Positions 15,473-24,096 of a stretch of DNA of 64,000 bases are shown here, in pieces; position 1 is the stretch's first letter, and each line of letters starts with the position of its first letter. Source of the stretch: Brevibacterium luteolum (GTDB taxonomy: Bacteria > Actinomycetota > Actinomycetes > Actinomycetales > Brevibacteriaceae); contig NZ_JABEMC010000005.1 in the NCBI RefSeq assembly GCF_013004595.1, positions 62,001-126,000 on the forward strand, read 5' to 3'. The position numbers were made by a program, and so were the translations under genes. Under the pieces are notes generated by a model. That model had not been told where the DNA came from, made no database searches, and saw only the letters and a list, made by a program, of their open reading frames with translations.

Positions 15473-18400
15473 TCAGCACTTCCGGTTGTCAGCCCCGGCA
15501 GCATTTCCGGCGGGCTCGTCGGCATCCGCTGCTGCTGGGGATGCGGCGTCCTCCACAGTGGAGGCATCGGCGGACTTCCGTTCGGCTCCCGTGCTGCCGC
15601 TGGATGAGTCGGCTGCCTCAGCCTCGTCCTCATCTGCCGTGGTGCTCGCAGTCGGTGTGGGGTTCTTACCTGCCGTGGTAGTCGCTCGTACAAAGCTCTC
15701 GCCTGCAGCAGTGCTCTCGCCTGCAGCAGTGCTGTTGTCCTTGCTGTCATCCGGCGCCGCGGAGCTGTCCGCTTCGTCACTGTCGACCAGCCCGGCGTCA
15801 AGCAGCTCCTGTTCGCGCAGCTTGCCGGTGTCGTACTGCGGCATGACAGCGGTCTGGTCCGGTCTGGCATCAGCGGCCGGGACGAAGACGTCTTCTTCTC
15901 GCTGACTCGTGCCCGCATGGGTGGACTTGCGTTCGTTGGCGCGGCGGCGGAATCGCTGCACGGCTTCAGTGAGCACACTGTCGACGCGGTGGGCGCGGCT
16001 CTTGACAGCCAGCGCGGAGCGCAGCTGGTCCTTCAGCCCGGCGTCGGTGCGCGAAACACCATCAGATTGGATCCAGTTGAGCATCGCATCGAAGTCCTCA
16101 GCCGAGTAGGTGTAGACCGGCAGGCCCGGGGTCACGCGCGGGCGGTTGCCCTGCCGGCCAACGACGACGGCTGCCGCGCGGGCGGCGTTGAGCACTGCCT
16201 GCGGGGAGAGCTCCTCGACGGTGTCCTTCCAGACGTCGAAGATCCGCTCGGCCTCGCGCTGCGGATCGACGAACGCATCGGTCGTCCACACCCGCAGGCT
16301 CCGCCAGCCGTGGCGGGCCAAGTTCTCAGGCCGCAGACGTTCGCGTTCGCGGATGCTCTTCCGGCTGACATAGGAGGCCCCGTCGGATTCGACGGCGACA
16401 GCCATGCCCTCATCCCCTGCAGCGGAGACGGCCACAGCCAGGTCGATGCCGGCGTATCCGGCGTGGGGTTCGACACCCATGCGGATAAGGCGCTCGGCCA
16501 GGTCATCGATGACAGGGGCGACGTCGTTGTAGATCGCCAGCTCGACACCGGCATCCTCAACGGGTGCCGCCTCGGCACCGCCAGCCCCGGCGTCGGTGGT
16601 TCCGGACTCCGCCTCCGAGGTATCGTCGTCCGACTCGACGATACGGCTTGCAGCCGTCGAGCCGTTGTCGATTCGCTGCGCCGGCGTGTGGGCTGCACCG
16701 TCGGTCTCGTCGTCACCGGCCGTCTCGGCAGCCTCACCGGCGGCAGAGGAGGTGCCCTCCGCCTCGGGTGCGGTGTCTGCCTGCGGGCTCAGCCCGCCGG
16801 CGGCCACGGCTGCCAGCAGGTCCGGCAGCACGGCGGCACCGTGGCGCAGCCGAGCGGGATCGAAGTCGTCGGCCTCGAAGCAGGAGACGAGCGTGAGCTT
16901 GCGGCGGGCGCGGGTGACGGCAGCGGCCAGCAGCTTCTCACCGTCAGGTTCGGACAAGGCGCCGAAGTTGTAGATGACCCGGCCCTGGCGGGTGCGGCCG
17001 TAGCCGAGGGAGAAGATGACGGCGTCGCGGGCCATGCCCTGGATCTGCTTGCAGTCGGTGACGACGAAGGGCTCCTTCGACCCGTCCGAGAAGAAGGAGG
17101 CGACATACGGGTATTGGCGGATTGCCTGCTGAATGCCGGCGGCCACGCGCTTGGCGTGCCACGGGGTGAGGGTGATGACGGCCAGCGACTGGCGGGCGTT
17201 GGTGCGGGCGTGTTTGAGCACGAGGTCCACGACCCGCTGCACTTCGGCATCAAGGCTCTCGACCTGGCCGGTGGCGGTGTCCGGGGAGCCGAAGGCGTCG
17301 GGCACATACGCGAACTCCAGGCCGGTGCCCTCGTTCGTGTGGGCGCTCGGCAGGCCGGTGATGGTGCCGTCGTAGAACTGCTCGTTCACGAGCCCGAGCA
17401 GGCCTGCTGGGGAGAGCCTGTAGCTGGTGTGCAGGCTGCGCACGGGCAGGAACTCGCGCAGCTCAGCGAGCACGCTCGGGGTGCCGAAGCCGTTGGGCAC
17501 GGTGCGCCGGTCGACGGCGACACTGAAGTCGCGCGGCCCGAGCAGCCGGTCGTCGCCCATTGCGATGATCTGCTTGCCGCGGGCGATCGCCGGCAGCACC
17601 TCGGGTACGGACATCCGGCCGGCGTCGGCGAGGATGACGGTGTCGAACATCGGCAGGTCGGCGAAGTGCTGCGGCACGTCGAACGGGCTCATGAGCCAGA
17701 CCGGGGCGAGCGCGCCGAGCACATCGGGAGCGGTGAGGCTCAGCGGTTCGACGCGGAACTGGCGCGACCGCAGGGCTGCACGCAGCGCCTGGGCCTGCTG
17801 GCCGTGTTCGCCGATCGCGTGCTTCCACCCCTGGGCGTGCGACCACTGCAGGCGCTGAGCGCCGGCAGCGACGTACTGGCGGTCGCAGATGCGGAAGTCG
17901 GCGGCGGTGCGGTGCATCGCCTCGGAGTCGTGCTGGCCGATCTGCGGGTCCTCGGCGGCCAGGCGCTGCAGCACGGTCGCCCAGTAGGCGAGGTCGAACT
18001 CCTCGCCGACGAGTTCGTGGGCGGCGCGGCGCGAGCGCAGGTCGTCGATGAGCTCGCCGAGCCCGGCTCGGCGCAGCTCGGCATCGAGGTGGGTGCGCGC
18101 CGGCAGATCAGACAGGGCCTCCTTGTCCTCCCCCATCGCCTGCAGGCGGGCGTGGAGCTCCTCGACGAGCATCTCGTCAAGGTCGCCGCCGTCCGGGGTG
18201 TCGGCCATGACCGGTGAGAGCTTGTCGAGGTCGGCTTGGACCTCCTGGTACTTCTCCTCGGCGTCGAGCAGCCCGCGGGGCACCTTGAGCCGGGTGCCTC
18301 CGCCGGCGAGATCCTTGAGGGCGGCACGCTCGTCGCGGGCGGCGATGAGGGCTGAGTGCAGGTCATCGACATGCGCCCCGGGCCGCAGGAATTCGCGGGC

Positions 18401-20131
18401 GGCCTTCTTCAGGCGGCGGCGCTCCATCATGCCCATCGGGTTGTCGTGCTCGGCGCGGTACTCGTTGGAGCCGGTCGCGGCGATGAGCTCGCTGAGGTTG
18501 TGCTCGTAAACATCGGGCGAGAACCTGTCGAGGGTGCGGCGCACGCCCAGCAGCACCTTGAGCGCCTGCCCCCAGCCGGCGACGGTGCGTTCGGGGTTGA
18601 GGCTGGCGTCGCGCAGCACCGGTTCGCACAGCTGAGTCAGCTGCGGGATCTTCGCAGCGACCCGTTCGGCCACGGTGCGGGCGGCCTCGGCGTCGGCATC
18701 GGAGTTGAAGCGGGCGCCGAACCACACGGTGTCCTCGACTTCAAGGGTGAAGGCACCGAGTGCTGAGAGCTTCAGCAGCTTCTCGCGCAGCCGGGAGCGG
18801 TGACCGGGTTCTGCGGTCATGATGTCGTCGCCGAAGCGCACCCCGGTCGTCGGGCCGGGCTGCTGGGCGGTCAGTCTGGCGAGGTGCTGCATCGTCTGGT
18901 AGACCGAGACTCCCCACGGCTGGCGGATCCGGTGGAGGGACTCGGCGTGCTGGGACAGGGTGTCGCGCTGTTCGTTCAGCCGCTGCAGCAGGGTGCCCAG
19001 ATCGGGGCGCTCGGCCTTCTCGGCCTGGGCGATGAGGCGGATGAGCTGACGGTGGATGTCGCGGGCGGAGTCGCGGCCGTCGATTGCCAGATCCGGCAGG
19101 CCAGCGGCCCCCATCCGGGTGGCGAAGTCATCGAGCGCATCGGAGTTCTGCGCGACGTAGAGCACGCTGCGCCCGGTGTGGGCCAGGGTCGTGGCGATCG
19201 CGGTCGCCAGCTGGGTGGCCCCAGTCCCCGGCGGGGTGTCGACGACGAGTGACTGGCCGGCCACAGCGGCATCGACGACGGCCTGCTGGTCACCGTCGAC
19301 GTCGATGGCGAGGAACTCCTCCTGCGGTCTGCGGTCCGGCAGCGGCACCGGGCCAGAGGCGGTTCCCGCCTCGGCGCCGGCTGCCGCCTGAGCGGTGGGT
19401 TCGGGCAGCGCATCGGTCTGGCCGGCGAGCGCCCTGAGGATCGGGTGCGCCTCGGGCAGCTCCTCGCCAGTGTAGGGGGAGACGATGTTGGCGAATGTGG
19501 AGACGATGAGCCGCTGGTTGACGAGAAGGCCGGGCACACTGCGGGCGACCTCGCGCAGCCGCTCGAAGACCGGGTTGGGGTCGAATCCGTGGCTGTAGCC
19601 GGTAGAGGCGACCCATTCATCGACGTCGATGGCGATGTCGTGTTCGCGGTGCAGGAAGTCGATGAGTGCGGGGTTGATGGTGATGCTCTCGTCGAGGACG
19701 ATCTCGTAGTCCTCGACCCGGGAGCCGCGCGGAACGAGGCGCACGTGACGCAGCATCACCGGTGCGGCGTAGTCGAGACGGGCGCCGGAGTCGCTGTCCT
19801 CACTCCAGGTGGCGAAGCCAATGGCCAGATGGGCGGTGTTGATGCCGCGTTCGCTGGCGAGCTGGTCGGCCTTCTGGCGGATCGAACGGGCCCGGCGGCG
19901 GGCATCGGAGAGCTGGTCATGATCCCGGATGAGGCTCGAGAGCCGGGTCGGTCTGCCGGCCAGCAGCTGTGCCAGGCCAGAGGGGTGGGCGCCGGTCAGT
20001 TCGATGGAGCCGTCGCGGGAGTCCCGATACTGCAGCATGGTGTCGCGTCCGCCGATCTTGGCAGCGCGAGCCTTCCACGCGGCAAAGGCCTCGCCGACTG
20101 TGGACTTCGTTGCATGTTCGGTTGATGACAC
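15473..20131 (-). CDS. giant SF1-type helicase-like protein with C-terminal MTES_1575-type nuclease domain
   Basis: At 1552 residues this is the largest protein here. The first 270 residues are a domain shared by related actinobacterial proteins (AHPSGLAQLLAGRPTRLS). An SF1 helicase core follows, but key motifs are altered. Walker A reads TPPGTGATQ (about 300), with Ala for the catalytic Lys. Motif II reads VILADAGRM (about 830) instead of DEA-Q. The C-terminal motifs QIQGMARDAVIFSLGYGR and AAAVTRARR are recognisable. At about 1217-1300, IDLAV, VESDGASY, RERERLR and GWRSLRVWTTDAF match the MTES_1575 PD-(D/E)xK-like nuclease. A long Ser/Asp/Glu-rich tail ends the protein. The GTG start sits 6 nt after TAGGCT. 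Confidence 0.8.
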   Translation of the reverse strand: MSSTEHATKSTVGEAFAAWKARAAKIGGRDTMLQYRDSRDGSIELTGAHPSGLAQLLAGRPTRLSSLIRDHDQLSDARRRARSIRQKADQLASERGINTAHLAIGFATWSEDSDSGARLDYAAPVMLRHVRLVPRGSRVEDYEIVLDESITINPALIDFLHREHDIAIDVDEWVASTGYSHGFDPNPVFERLREVARSVPGLLVNQRLIVSTFANIVSPYTGEELPEAHPILRALAGQTDALPEPTAQAAAGAEAGTASGPVPLPDRRPQEEFLAIDVDGDQQAVVDAAVAGQSLVVDTPPGTGATQLATAIATTLAHTGRSVLYVAQNSDALDDFATRMGAAGLPDLAIDGRDSARDIHRQLIRLIAQAEKAERPDLGTLLQRLNEQRDTLSQHAESLHRIRQPWGVSVYQTMQHLARLTAQQPGPTTGVRFGDDIMTAEPGHRSRLREKLLKLSALGAFTLEVEDTVWFGARFNSDADAEAARTVAERVAAKIPQLTQLCEPVLRDASLNPERTVAGWGQALKVLLGVRRTLDRFSPDVYEHNLSELIAATGSNEYRAEHDNPMGMMERRRLKKAAREFLRPGAHVDDLHSALIAARDERAALKDLAGGGTRLKVPRGLLDAEEKYQEVQADLDKLSPVMADTPDGGDLDEMLVEELHARLQAMGEDKEALSDLPARTHLDAELRRAGLGELIDDLRSRRAAHELVGEEFDLAYWATVLQRLAAEDPQIGQHDSEAMHRTAADFRICDRQYVAAGAQRLQWSHAQGWKHAIGEHGQQAQALRAALRSRQFRVEPLSLTAPDVLGALAPVWLMSPFDVPQHFADLPMFDTVILADAGRMSVPEVLPAIARGKQIIAMGDDRLLGPRDFSVAVDRRTVPNGFGTPSVLAELREFLPVRSLHTSYRLSPAGLLGLVNEQFYDGTITGLPSAHTNEGTGLEFAYVPDAFGSPDTATGQVESLDAEVQRVVDLVLKHARTNARQSLAVITLTPWHAKRVAAGIQQAIRQYPYVASFFSDGSKEPFVVTDCKQIQGMARDAVIFSLGYGRTRQGRVIYNFGALSEPDGEKLLAAAVTRARRKLTLVSCFEADDFDPARLRHGAAVLPDLLAAVAAGGLSPQADTAPEAEGTSSAAGEAAETAGDDETDGAAHTPAQRIDNGSTAASRIVESDDDTSEAESGTTDAGAGGAEAAPVEDAGVELAIYNDVAPVIDDLAERLIRMGVEPHAGYAGIDLAVAVSAAGDEGMAVAVESDGASYVSRKSIRERERLRPENLARHGWRSLRVWTTDAFVDPQREAERIFDVWKDTVEELSPQAVLNAARAAAVVVGRQGNRPRVTPGLPVYTYSAEDFDAMLNWIQSDGVSRTDAGLKDQLRSALAVKSRAHRVDSVLTEAVQRFRRRANERKSTHAGTSQREEDVFVPAADARPDQTAVMPQYDTGKLREQELLDAGLVDSDEADSSAAPDDSKDNSTAAGESTAAGESFVRATTTAGKNPTPTASTTADEDEAEAADSSSGSTGAERKSADASTVEDAASPAAADADEPAGNAAGADNRKC

Positions 20132-20137
20132 ACTTCG

Positions 20138-20143
20138 AGCCTA
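20138..20143 (-). promoter_or_regulatory. -10 box of the giant helicase gene, leaderless layout
   Basis: TAGGCT on the minus strand ends 6 nt before the GTG at 20131. Confidence 0.5.
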
Positions 20144-20262
20144 ACCATTAGCCAGCGGATTCGCGCGCTGGCGCACCGGGGAGCAGGAATTTTCCACGCC
20201 GCTGGTACACTGGGCTGGTTGCTCAGCAGTTGCCTGCATGCAGGTCGGCGACCGGGCGCTAT

Positions 20263-20338
20263 GCCCCCGTAGCTCAGGGGATAGAGCACCGCTCTCCTAA
20301 AGCGGGTGTCGCAGGTTCGAATCCTGCCGGGGGCGCCA
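20263..20338 (+). tRNA. tRNA-Arg(CCU)
   Basis: A full cloverleaf can be drawn. The acceptor stem GCCCCCG pairs with CGGGGGC, followed by discriminator G and an encoded CCA. The D arm is GCTCAGGGGATAGAGC. The anticodon stem CCGCT/AGCGG holds the loop CTCCTAA with anticodon CCT. The T arm is GCAGGTTCGAATCCTGC. It reads AGG arginine codons, which are rare in such GC-rich genomes. It stands alone between the helicase and a membrane-protein gene, with no integrase nearby. Confidence 0.97.
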
Positions 20339-20637
20339 CTCACGCGTGCAGCAGCCCGAACCGTCGCGCGTGCGACCTGGCTCGTTCCAGATGGCCCGAC
20401 CGGGCTGCTCCCTCCTGTTTCGGATGAGCCGACCGGCACGCTTCTCCGTGCCCCGAACGGGTAAGGGTGACGCCGAGGCCCTGGAAGCGCCGGAGATGCC
20501 ACTGCCCCTCATGCTCTAGATATGCACATGTGGTGCATAACGTATGCGATCCGCCGCCAGCTGCCCTGGCCGGCCCATCCATGGCGCCGCGCGTGACCCC
20601 GCGTTCGCGTGCCGATCAGCATGAAGGAGCTCAGCCC
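20339..20637. other. intergenic region with a short palindrome, no gene seen
   Basis: This 299-bp gap between tRNA-Arg and the next gene holds no convincing frame. The one clear element is the inverted repeat TATGCAC-ATGTG-GTGCATA at 20521-20539, about 100 nt before the membrane-protein start, which could be an operator. I see no T-rich terminator directly after the tRNA. Confidence 0.5.
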
Positions 20638-21375
20638 GTGCCCAGAGGCATAGACACGACGCAGCCCCGCATCACGAGGCGACTAGTGTGGCTCGGCCTG
20701 GCCCTGCTGACAGTCGATGCTCTCTTCCTGCTGGCCGACATGCTCCACCGTCTCCACATCACGCGGGGAATGTTCCCGGCCTTCGCCCACCGTCTGTGGG
20801 AGGGCGATCCCGACGGCAGCCTGCTGGAGATCTGGGGTTACGTGAAAGCCGTCGCCGGTGGCATCGCACTCGTCTGGCTCTGGCGTCGGCTGCTCGCAGC
20901 ACCAGTGCTGTTGGTCGCCGGCTGCATCCTCTTCTTCATCGCTGCCGACGATTCCCTGCGCCTTCATGAGCAGATCGGCAGGGCGATCGCCTGGAACCTG
21001 GGCTTTTCGGCGATGTGGAACCTGGGCGGACAGGACTTCGGCGAGCTGCTGTTCTGGGCGATCACCGGCTCGGGACTGCTCGCCTGGTTCATGATCGCCT
21101 TCCGCCGGTCTGCCCCGCAGCCGCGGCGCATCGTCTGGTTCCTCGTCCCGCCCCTGGCCTCTCTCGCCTTCTGCGCCGCGATCTTCGACGGCATCGGCCC
21201 GGCTTCTCGCCAGTGGGGCTGGTCGACGCGTGCCCGTTACCTGGCCACCTGGGCGGAAGGCGCCGGTGAGCAGCTGTCGATCACCGCGGTGGTCTTAGTG
21301 ATCGCCTACTTCGTGTTCCTGCACGTGCGCAGCCGCGGCCTCCGCACCACCAGGACGCAGGGCCTCACTGACTGA
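20638..21375 (+). CDS. uncharacterised integral membrane protein with D-x-x-x-LHE motif
   Basis: The 245-residue protein has about six membrane segments: LVWLGLALLTVDALFLLADM, a pair around residues 60-105, then the motif ADDSLRLHEQIG between helices, and three further helices. The Asp/Glu plus His pattern recalls a widespread family of unstudied membrane proteins with a DE-x-LHE signature, which hints at metal binding. I cannot assign a function. The GTG at 20638 follows AAGGAG by 8 nt. Longer upstream frames lack a ribosome-binding site. It converges on the nitrilase, with 11 nt overlap. Confidence 0.75.
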   Translation: MPRGIDTTQPRITRRLVWLGLALLTVDALFLLADMLHRLHITRGMFPAFAHRLWEGDPDGSLLEIWGYVKAVAGGIALVWLWRRLLAAPVLLVAGCILFFIAADDSLRLHEQIGRAIAWNLGFSAMWNLGGQDFGELLFWAITGSGLLAWFMIAFRRSAPQPRRIVWFLVPPLASLAFCAAIFDGIGPASRQWGWSTRARYLATWAEGAGEQLSITAVVLVIAYFVFLHVRSRGLRTTRTQGLTD

Positions 21376-22321
21376 CAGTGCCCGGCCCCTCAGCAGCCGT
21401 GCGGTTGAAGGCGACGGAGCTCTTCGCCCGTGTATCGACGCGGAGGCTGAAGACATCGGGCCGGGAGTAGTGGCCGACGGGATCGAAGTCGAGGTGCGAG
21501 CGGTGCTTGGCTGCAAGATCGACATCGGCGTACAGGATCGTCTCCTCATCGAACACCGGGCCGGCGAGCACGGCCCCGGTCGGGTCGATGATGACGCTGC
21601 CGCCGCGAATGATCGACTCGGGGTTCGGCGGGTCGAAGTCGAACGGGTGATCGTCGGGCAGCGCGGAGGCCGGCAGGTATTGGCAGGCCGAGAGCACGAA
21701 TACCCGGCCCTCGATGGCGATATGCGTCATCGACGACTGCCACACATCGCGGTCGTCGACGGTGGGGGCGCAGTACACCTCGACGCCCTGGGCGTACATC
21801 GCCTGCCGCATGAGCGGCATGTAGTTCTCCCAGCAGATGACCGAGCCGACCCTGCCGGCCGCGGTGTCCATCGTGTCGAGGGTCGATCCGTCGCCGAATC
21901 CCCACACGAGCCGTTCGATGCCGGTGGGCATGAGCTTGCGGTGCGCACCGGTGAGCCCATCGTCGGGTGAGATGAGCAGGGCCGTGCAGTACAGAGTATT
22001 GCCCAGCCGTTCGATGACGCCGATGACGAGGGCTGTGCGGTGCTCAGCCGCGGCCTGGACGAGCTGGTCGACCTCCGGCCCGTCGAGCGTGATCGCCCCG
22101 GCCCGGTAGCGGGCGAACTCATCGCGGCCGCGCTCGGTGCGAAATCCCAGCGCTGCACCGAATGCAGTGCCCTTGGGGTAGCCGCCGATGAACGCCTCAG
22201 GGAACACGATGAGCTCAGCGCCCCTGCCGGCCGCCTCGCTGATCGCCGCACACGCCTTGTCCGTCGAGGCCTGCGCGTCGAAGAGCACCGCGCCGCTCTG
22301 CACCACTGCCGCTGTCGTCAT
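21365..22321 (-). CDS. nitrilase / carbon-nitrogen hydrolase
   Basis: The 318-residue protein has the complete nitrilase triad: E42 in IVFPEAFIGGYPKG, K129 in HRKLMPTGIERLVWG and C163 in ICWENYMPL. The GYPKG and WENYMP stretches are typical of true nitrilases (nitrile to acid plus ammonia) of the aliphatic or arylacetonitrile type rather than of amidases or beta-ureidopropionases. The protein is cytoplasmic and probably forms spirals or oligomers as the family does. The ATG at 22321 has GAGGAG upstream. A perfect TCACA-TCG-TGTGA palindrome lies just before the ribosome-binding site and may be an operator. The substrate is unknown. Confidence 0.9.
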   Translation of the reverse strand: MTTAAVVQSGAVLFDAQASTDKACAAISEAAGRGAELIVFPEAFIGGYPKGTAFGAALGFRTERGRDEFARYRAGAITLDGPEVDQLVQAAAEHRTALVIGVIERLGNTLYCTALLISPDDGLTGAHRKLMPTGIERLVWGFGDGSTLDTMDTAAGRVGSVICWENYMPLMRQAMYAQGVEVYCAPTVDDRDVWQSSMTHIAIEGRVFVLSACQYLPASALPDDHPFDFDPPNPESIIRGGSVIIDPTGAVLAGPVFDEETILYADVDLAAKHRSHLDFDPVGHYSRPDVFSLRVDTRAKSSVAFNRTAAEGPGTVSQ

Positions 22322-22331
22322 GACCGTCTCC

Positions 22332-22344
22332 TCACATCGTGTGA
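22332..22344 (-). promoter_or_regulatory. palindromic operator candidate upstream of the nitrilase
   Basis: TCACA-TCG-TGTGA is a perfect 13-bp inverted repeat located 11-23 nt before the nitrilase ATG and next to its ribosome-binding site, a position suited to repression. No regulator gene is adjacent. Confidence 0.35.
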
Positions 22345-22481
22345 CCAGGTTCACTGCGCACCCTATCGAGCACCGGCCGGTGACGACAGGCGCAACCGGC
22401 CACCGCCTCGGGCGCGTGGCGTTCGGTAACGACCCGGTGAACAGTGGGGATCGCCCAGCCGCTCTTGGCCGGCGGCTGGAC

Positions 22482-22487
22482 TACAGT
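22482..22487 (+). promoter_or_regulatory. -10 box of the DUF805 gene
   Basis: TACAGT lies 41 nt before the DUF805 ATG. It is the best -10 candidate on the plus strand of this 207-bp divergent gap. Confidence 0.4.
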
Positions 22488-22528
22488 GAGAGCGACAGCT
22501 CTCCGTCCTGCACGTGAAGGAACCCCCG

Positions 22529-22981
22529 ATGTCAGCATTCCAGGCCCCTCCGGGCATGCAATCCCCGATCTACGGCGCCGACTTCTCCGTCGCGATCGTC
22601 CGCCTCGTCCGCAAGGCCCTCGTTTTCGTCGGCCGCTCCAGCCGCAGCGAATACTGGTGGGGCCTCCTCGGCCTCGTCCTCGCCAATATCGCCATCAGCA
22701 TCCTCCAGTCGATCATCCTCGGCCCGGCCGAACTGCTCTCCGGGGCGTTCAACACCGGTGTCTTCTCCGGTTTCGGCAACCTGGCGACCATGCCGCTGTC
22801 GCTGCTGTCGCTCGCGCTCATGGTCCCGCAGCTCGCGCTGAGCTTCCGCCGCTTGCACGACGCCAACTACTCCGGCTGGTTCGGTCTGCTCATCCTCCTC
22901 CCGGGCCTCGGCTGGATCGCCTCGATCGCCCTCGGGTTCCTGCCGACTGTGCAGAACACCCGCTACGAGACCACGGTGTGA
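22529..22981 (+). CDS. DUF805 membrane protein
   Basis: The 150-residue protein matches DUF805. It has a short N-terminal segment, the motif GRSSRSEYWWGLLG, a loop, then LSFRRLHDANYSGWFGLLILLPGLGWI. R-R-L-H-D and the following Gly/Trp are the family hallmark. Four membrane segments are likely, but the function of DUF805 is not known. The ATG at 22529 is spaced 7 nt from AAGGA. A GTG 15 nt upstream lies before that ribosome-binding site. A strong two-way hairpin follows. Confidence 0.85.
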   Translation: MSAFQAPPGMQSPIYGADFSVAIVRLVRKALVFVGRSSRSEYWWGLLGLVLANIAISILQSIILGPAELLSGAFNTGVFSGFGNLATMPLSLLSLALMVPQLALSFRRLHDANYSGWFGLLILLPGLGWIASIALGFLPTVQNTRYETTV

Positions 22982-23012
22982 CACGGCTCAGCCACGCTTG
23001 AGCACACAGCAG

Positions 23013-23042
23013 CAGCGGCCGCATCGATCGATGCGGCCGCTG
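23013..23042. terminator. perfect 30-bp palindrome, bidirectional terminator
   Basis: CAGCGGCCGCATCGAT is mirrored exactly by the following bases, giving a 15-bp perfect stem between the convergent DUF805 and ppk2 genes. No long T tract follows. Confidence 0.65.
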
Positions 23043-23074
23043 TCGTCTGCTCGGGCCGGGCCCGAGGTGTGGGT

Positions 23075-23977
23075 TCAGTCGTCGACGGCGTCGCGACCGC
23101 GGCGGACGATCTTCGGGTCAGCGGCGTAGACGACCGAGGAGTCCTTGCCGGCGTAGTCGAACTGGTTGAGATAGAAGCGCATGGCGTTGAGGCGGGCGCG
23201 CTTCTTGTCGTTGGATTTGATGGTGATCCACGGCGCGTGGTCGGTGTCGGTGCGCCGGAAGGTCTCCTCCTTCGCCTTCGTGTAGTCCTCCCAGCGGTCG
23301 AGGGACTCCAGATCCATCGGTGAGAGCTTCCACTGCCGGACCGGGTCGATCTGGCGGATGGCGAAGCGGGTGCGCTGCTCGGACTGGGTGACGGAGAACC
23401 AGAACTTCGTGATGTGGATGCCGGAGTCGATGAGCATCTTCTCGAACATCGGCGCCTGCACCATGAACTCCTCGTACTGCTCATCGGTGCAGAAGCCCAT
23501 AACGCGCTCGACGTTGCCGCGGTTGTACCAGGAGCGGTCGAACATCACGATCTCGCCGTGGGTGGGCAGGTGCTGAACGTAGCGCTGGAAGTACCACTGG
23601 CCCTGCTCGCGGTCGGAGGGCTTGTTCAGTGCGACGACGCGGGCGGCGCGGGGATTCAGGTGCTCGGTGAAGCGCTTGATGGTCCCGCCCTTGCCGGCGG
23701 CATCGCGGCCTTCGAAGACGATGACGTGGCGCAGGTCGTGGTCCTGGCTCCAGTACTGGAACTTCAGCAGCTCGACCTGGAGGCGGTACTTCTCCAGTTC
23801 GTACTCCTCGCGGCTCATCCGTTCGTCATACGGGTAGCCTTCGCGCCAGGTTTCGACCGCTTTGCCCATCGGGTCGATGAGGTCGGGGTCGGGGTTGTGG
23901 CCATCAGCGACGGTGTAGCCTTCGGTGTTGAGTCGATCGATGTATTCTCGCAGATTCTCGCGCTGTGACAGATCCAC
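23075..23977 (-). CDS. ppk2: polyphosphate kinase 2 (class I PPK2)
   Basis: PPK2 transfers phosphate between polyphosphate and nucleoside diphosphates. The single-domain 300-residue form is usual for class I. Walker A is FEGRDAAGKGGTIKRF (GRDAAGKGG at 90-98), the Walker B-like stretch is MFDRSWYNR (146-153), and the lid region contains RTRFAIRQIDPVRQWKLSPMD-type sequence. PPK2 enzymes support GTP/ATP recycling in stress. The GTG at 23977 gives a normal-length N-terminus; the ribosome-binding site is weak. It lies downstream of the universal stress gene, separated by two hairpins, so it is probably a separate transcript. Confidence 0.9.
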   Translation of the reverse strand: MDLSQRENLREYIDRLNTEGYTVADGHNPDPDLIDPMGKAVETWREGYPYDERMSREEYELEKYRLQVELLKFQYWSQDHDLRHVIVFEGRDAAGKGGTIKRFTEHLNPRAARVVALNKPSDREQGQWYFQRYVQHLPTHGEIVMFDRSWYNRGNVERVMGFCTDEQYEEFMVQAPMFEKMLIDSGIHITKFWFSVTQSEQRTRFAIRQIDPVRQWKLSPMDLESLDRWEDYTKAKEETFRRTDTDHAPWITIKSNDKKRARLNAMRFYLNQFDYAGKDSSVVYAADPKIVRRGRDAVDD

Positions 23978-24024
23978 TGGTCCACTTTCTGTTCGGCAGC
24001 TGGTATTCGGCTGGAGTTCCGGTG

Positions 24025-24090
24025 CCGCTGGCCCCACTGATGCGGGGCCAGCGGCGGAGCTGGTGCGATGGCGGTGCCGGCCGGCACCGC
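24025..24090 (-). terminator. two hairpins after the UspA gene
   Basis: Reading on the minus strand, the 20-bp palindrome GCGGTGCCGGCCGGCACCGC (24071-24090) comes first. It is followed by an 11-bp stem pairing 24025-24035 with 24044-24054. Together they probably end the UspA transcript. Confidence 0.6.
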
Positions 24091-24096
24091 CGGTGA

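Noticed and set aside
15917..18217. 766-codon open frame on the plus strand
   Set aside because: It is antisense to the giant helicase and results from high GC; composition is Val/Gly/Arg-rich with no family.
20263..20340. tRNA-Arg as an integration site of a mobile island
   Set aside because: No integrase, no direct repeat of the tRNA 3' end that I could see, and neighbours look like core genes.
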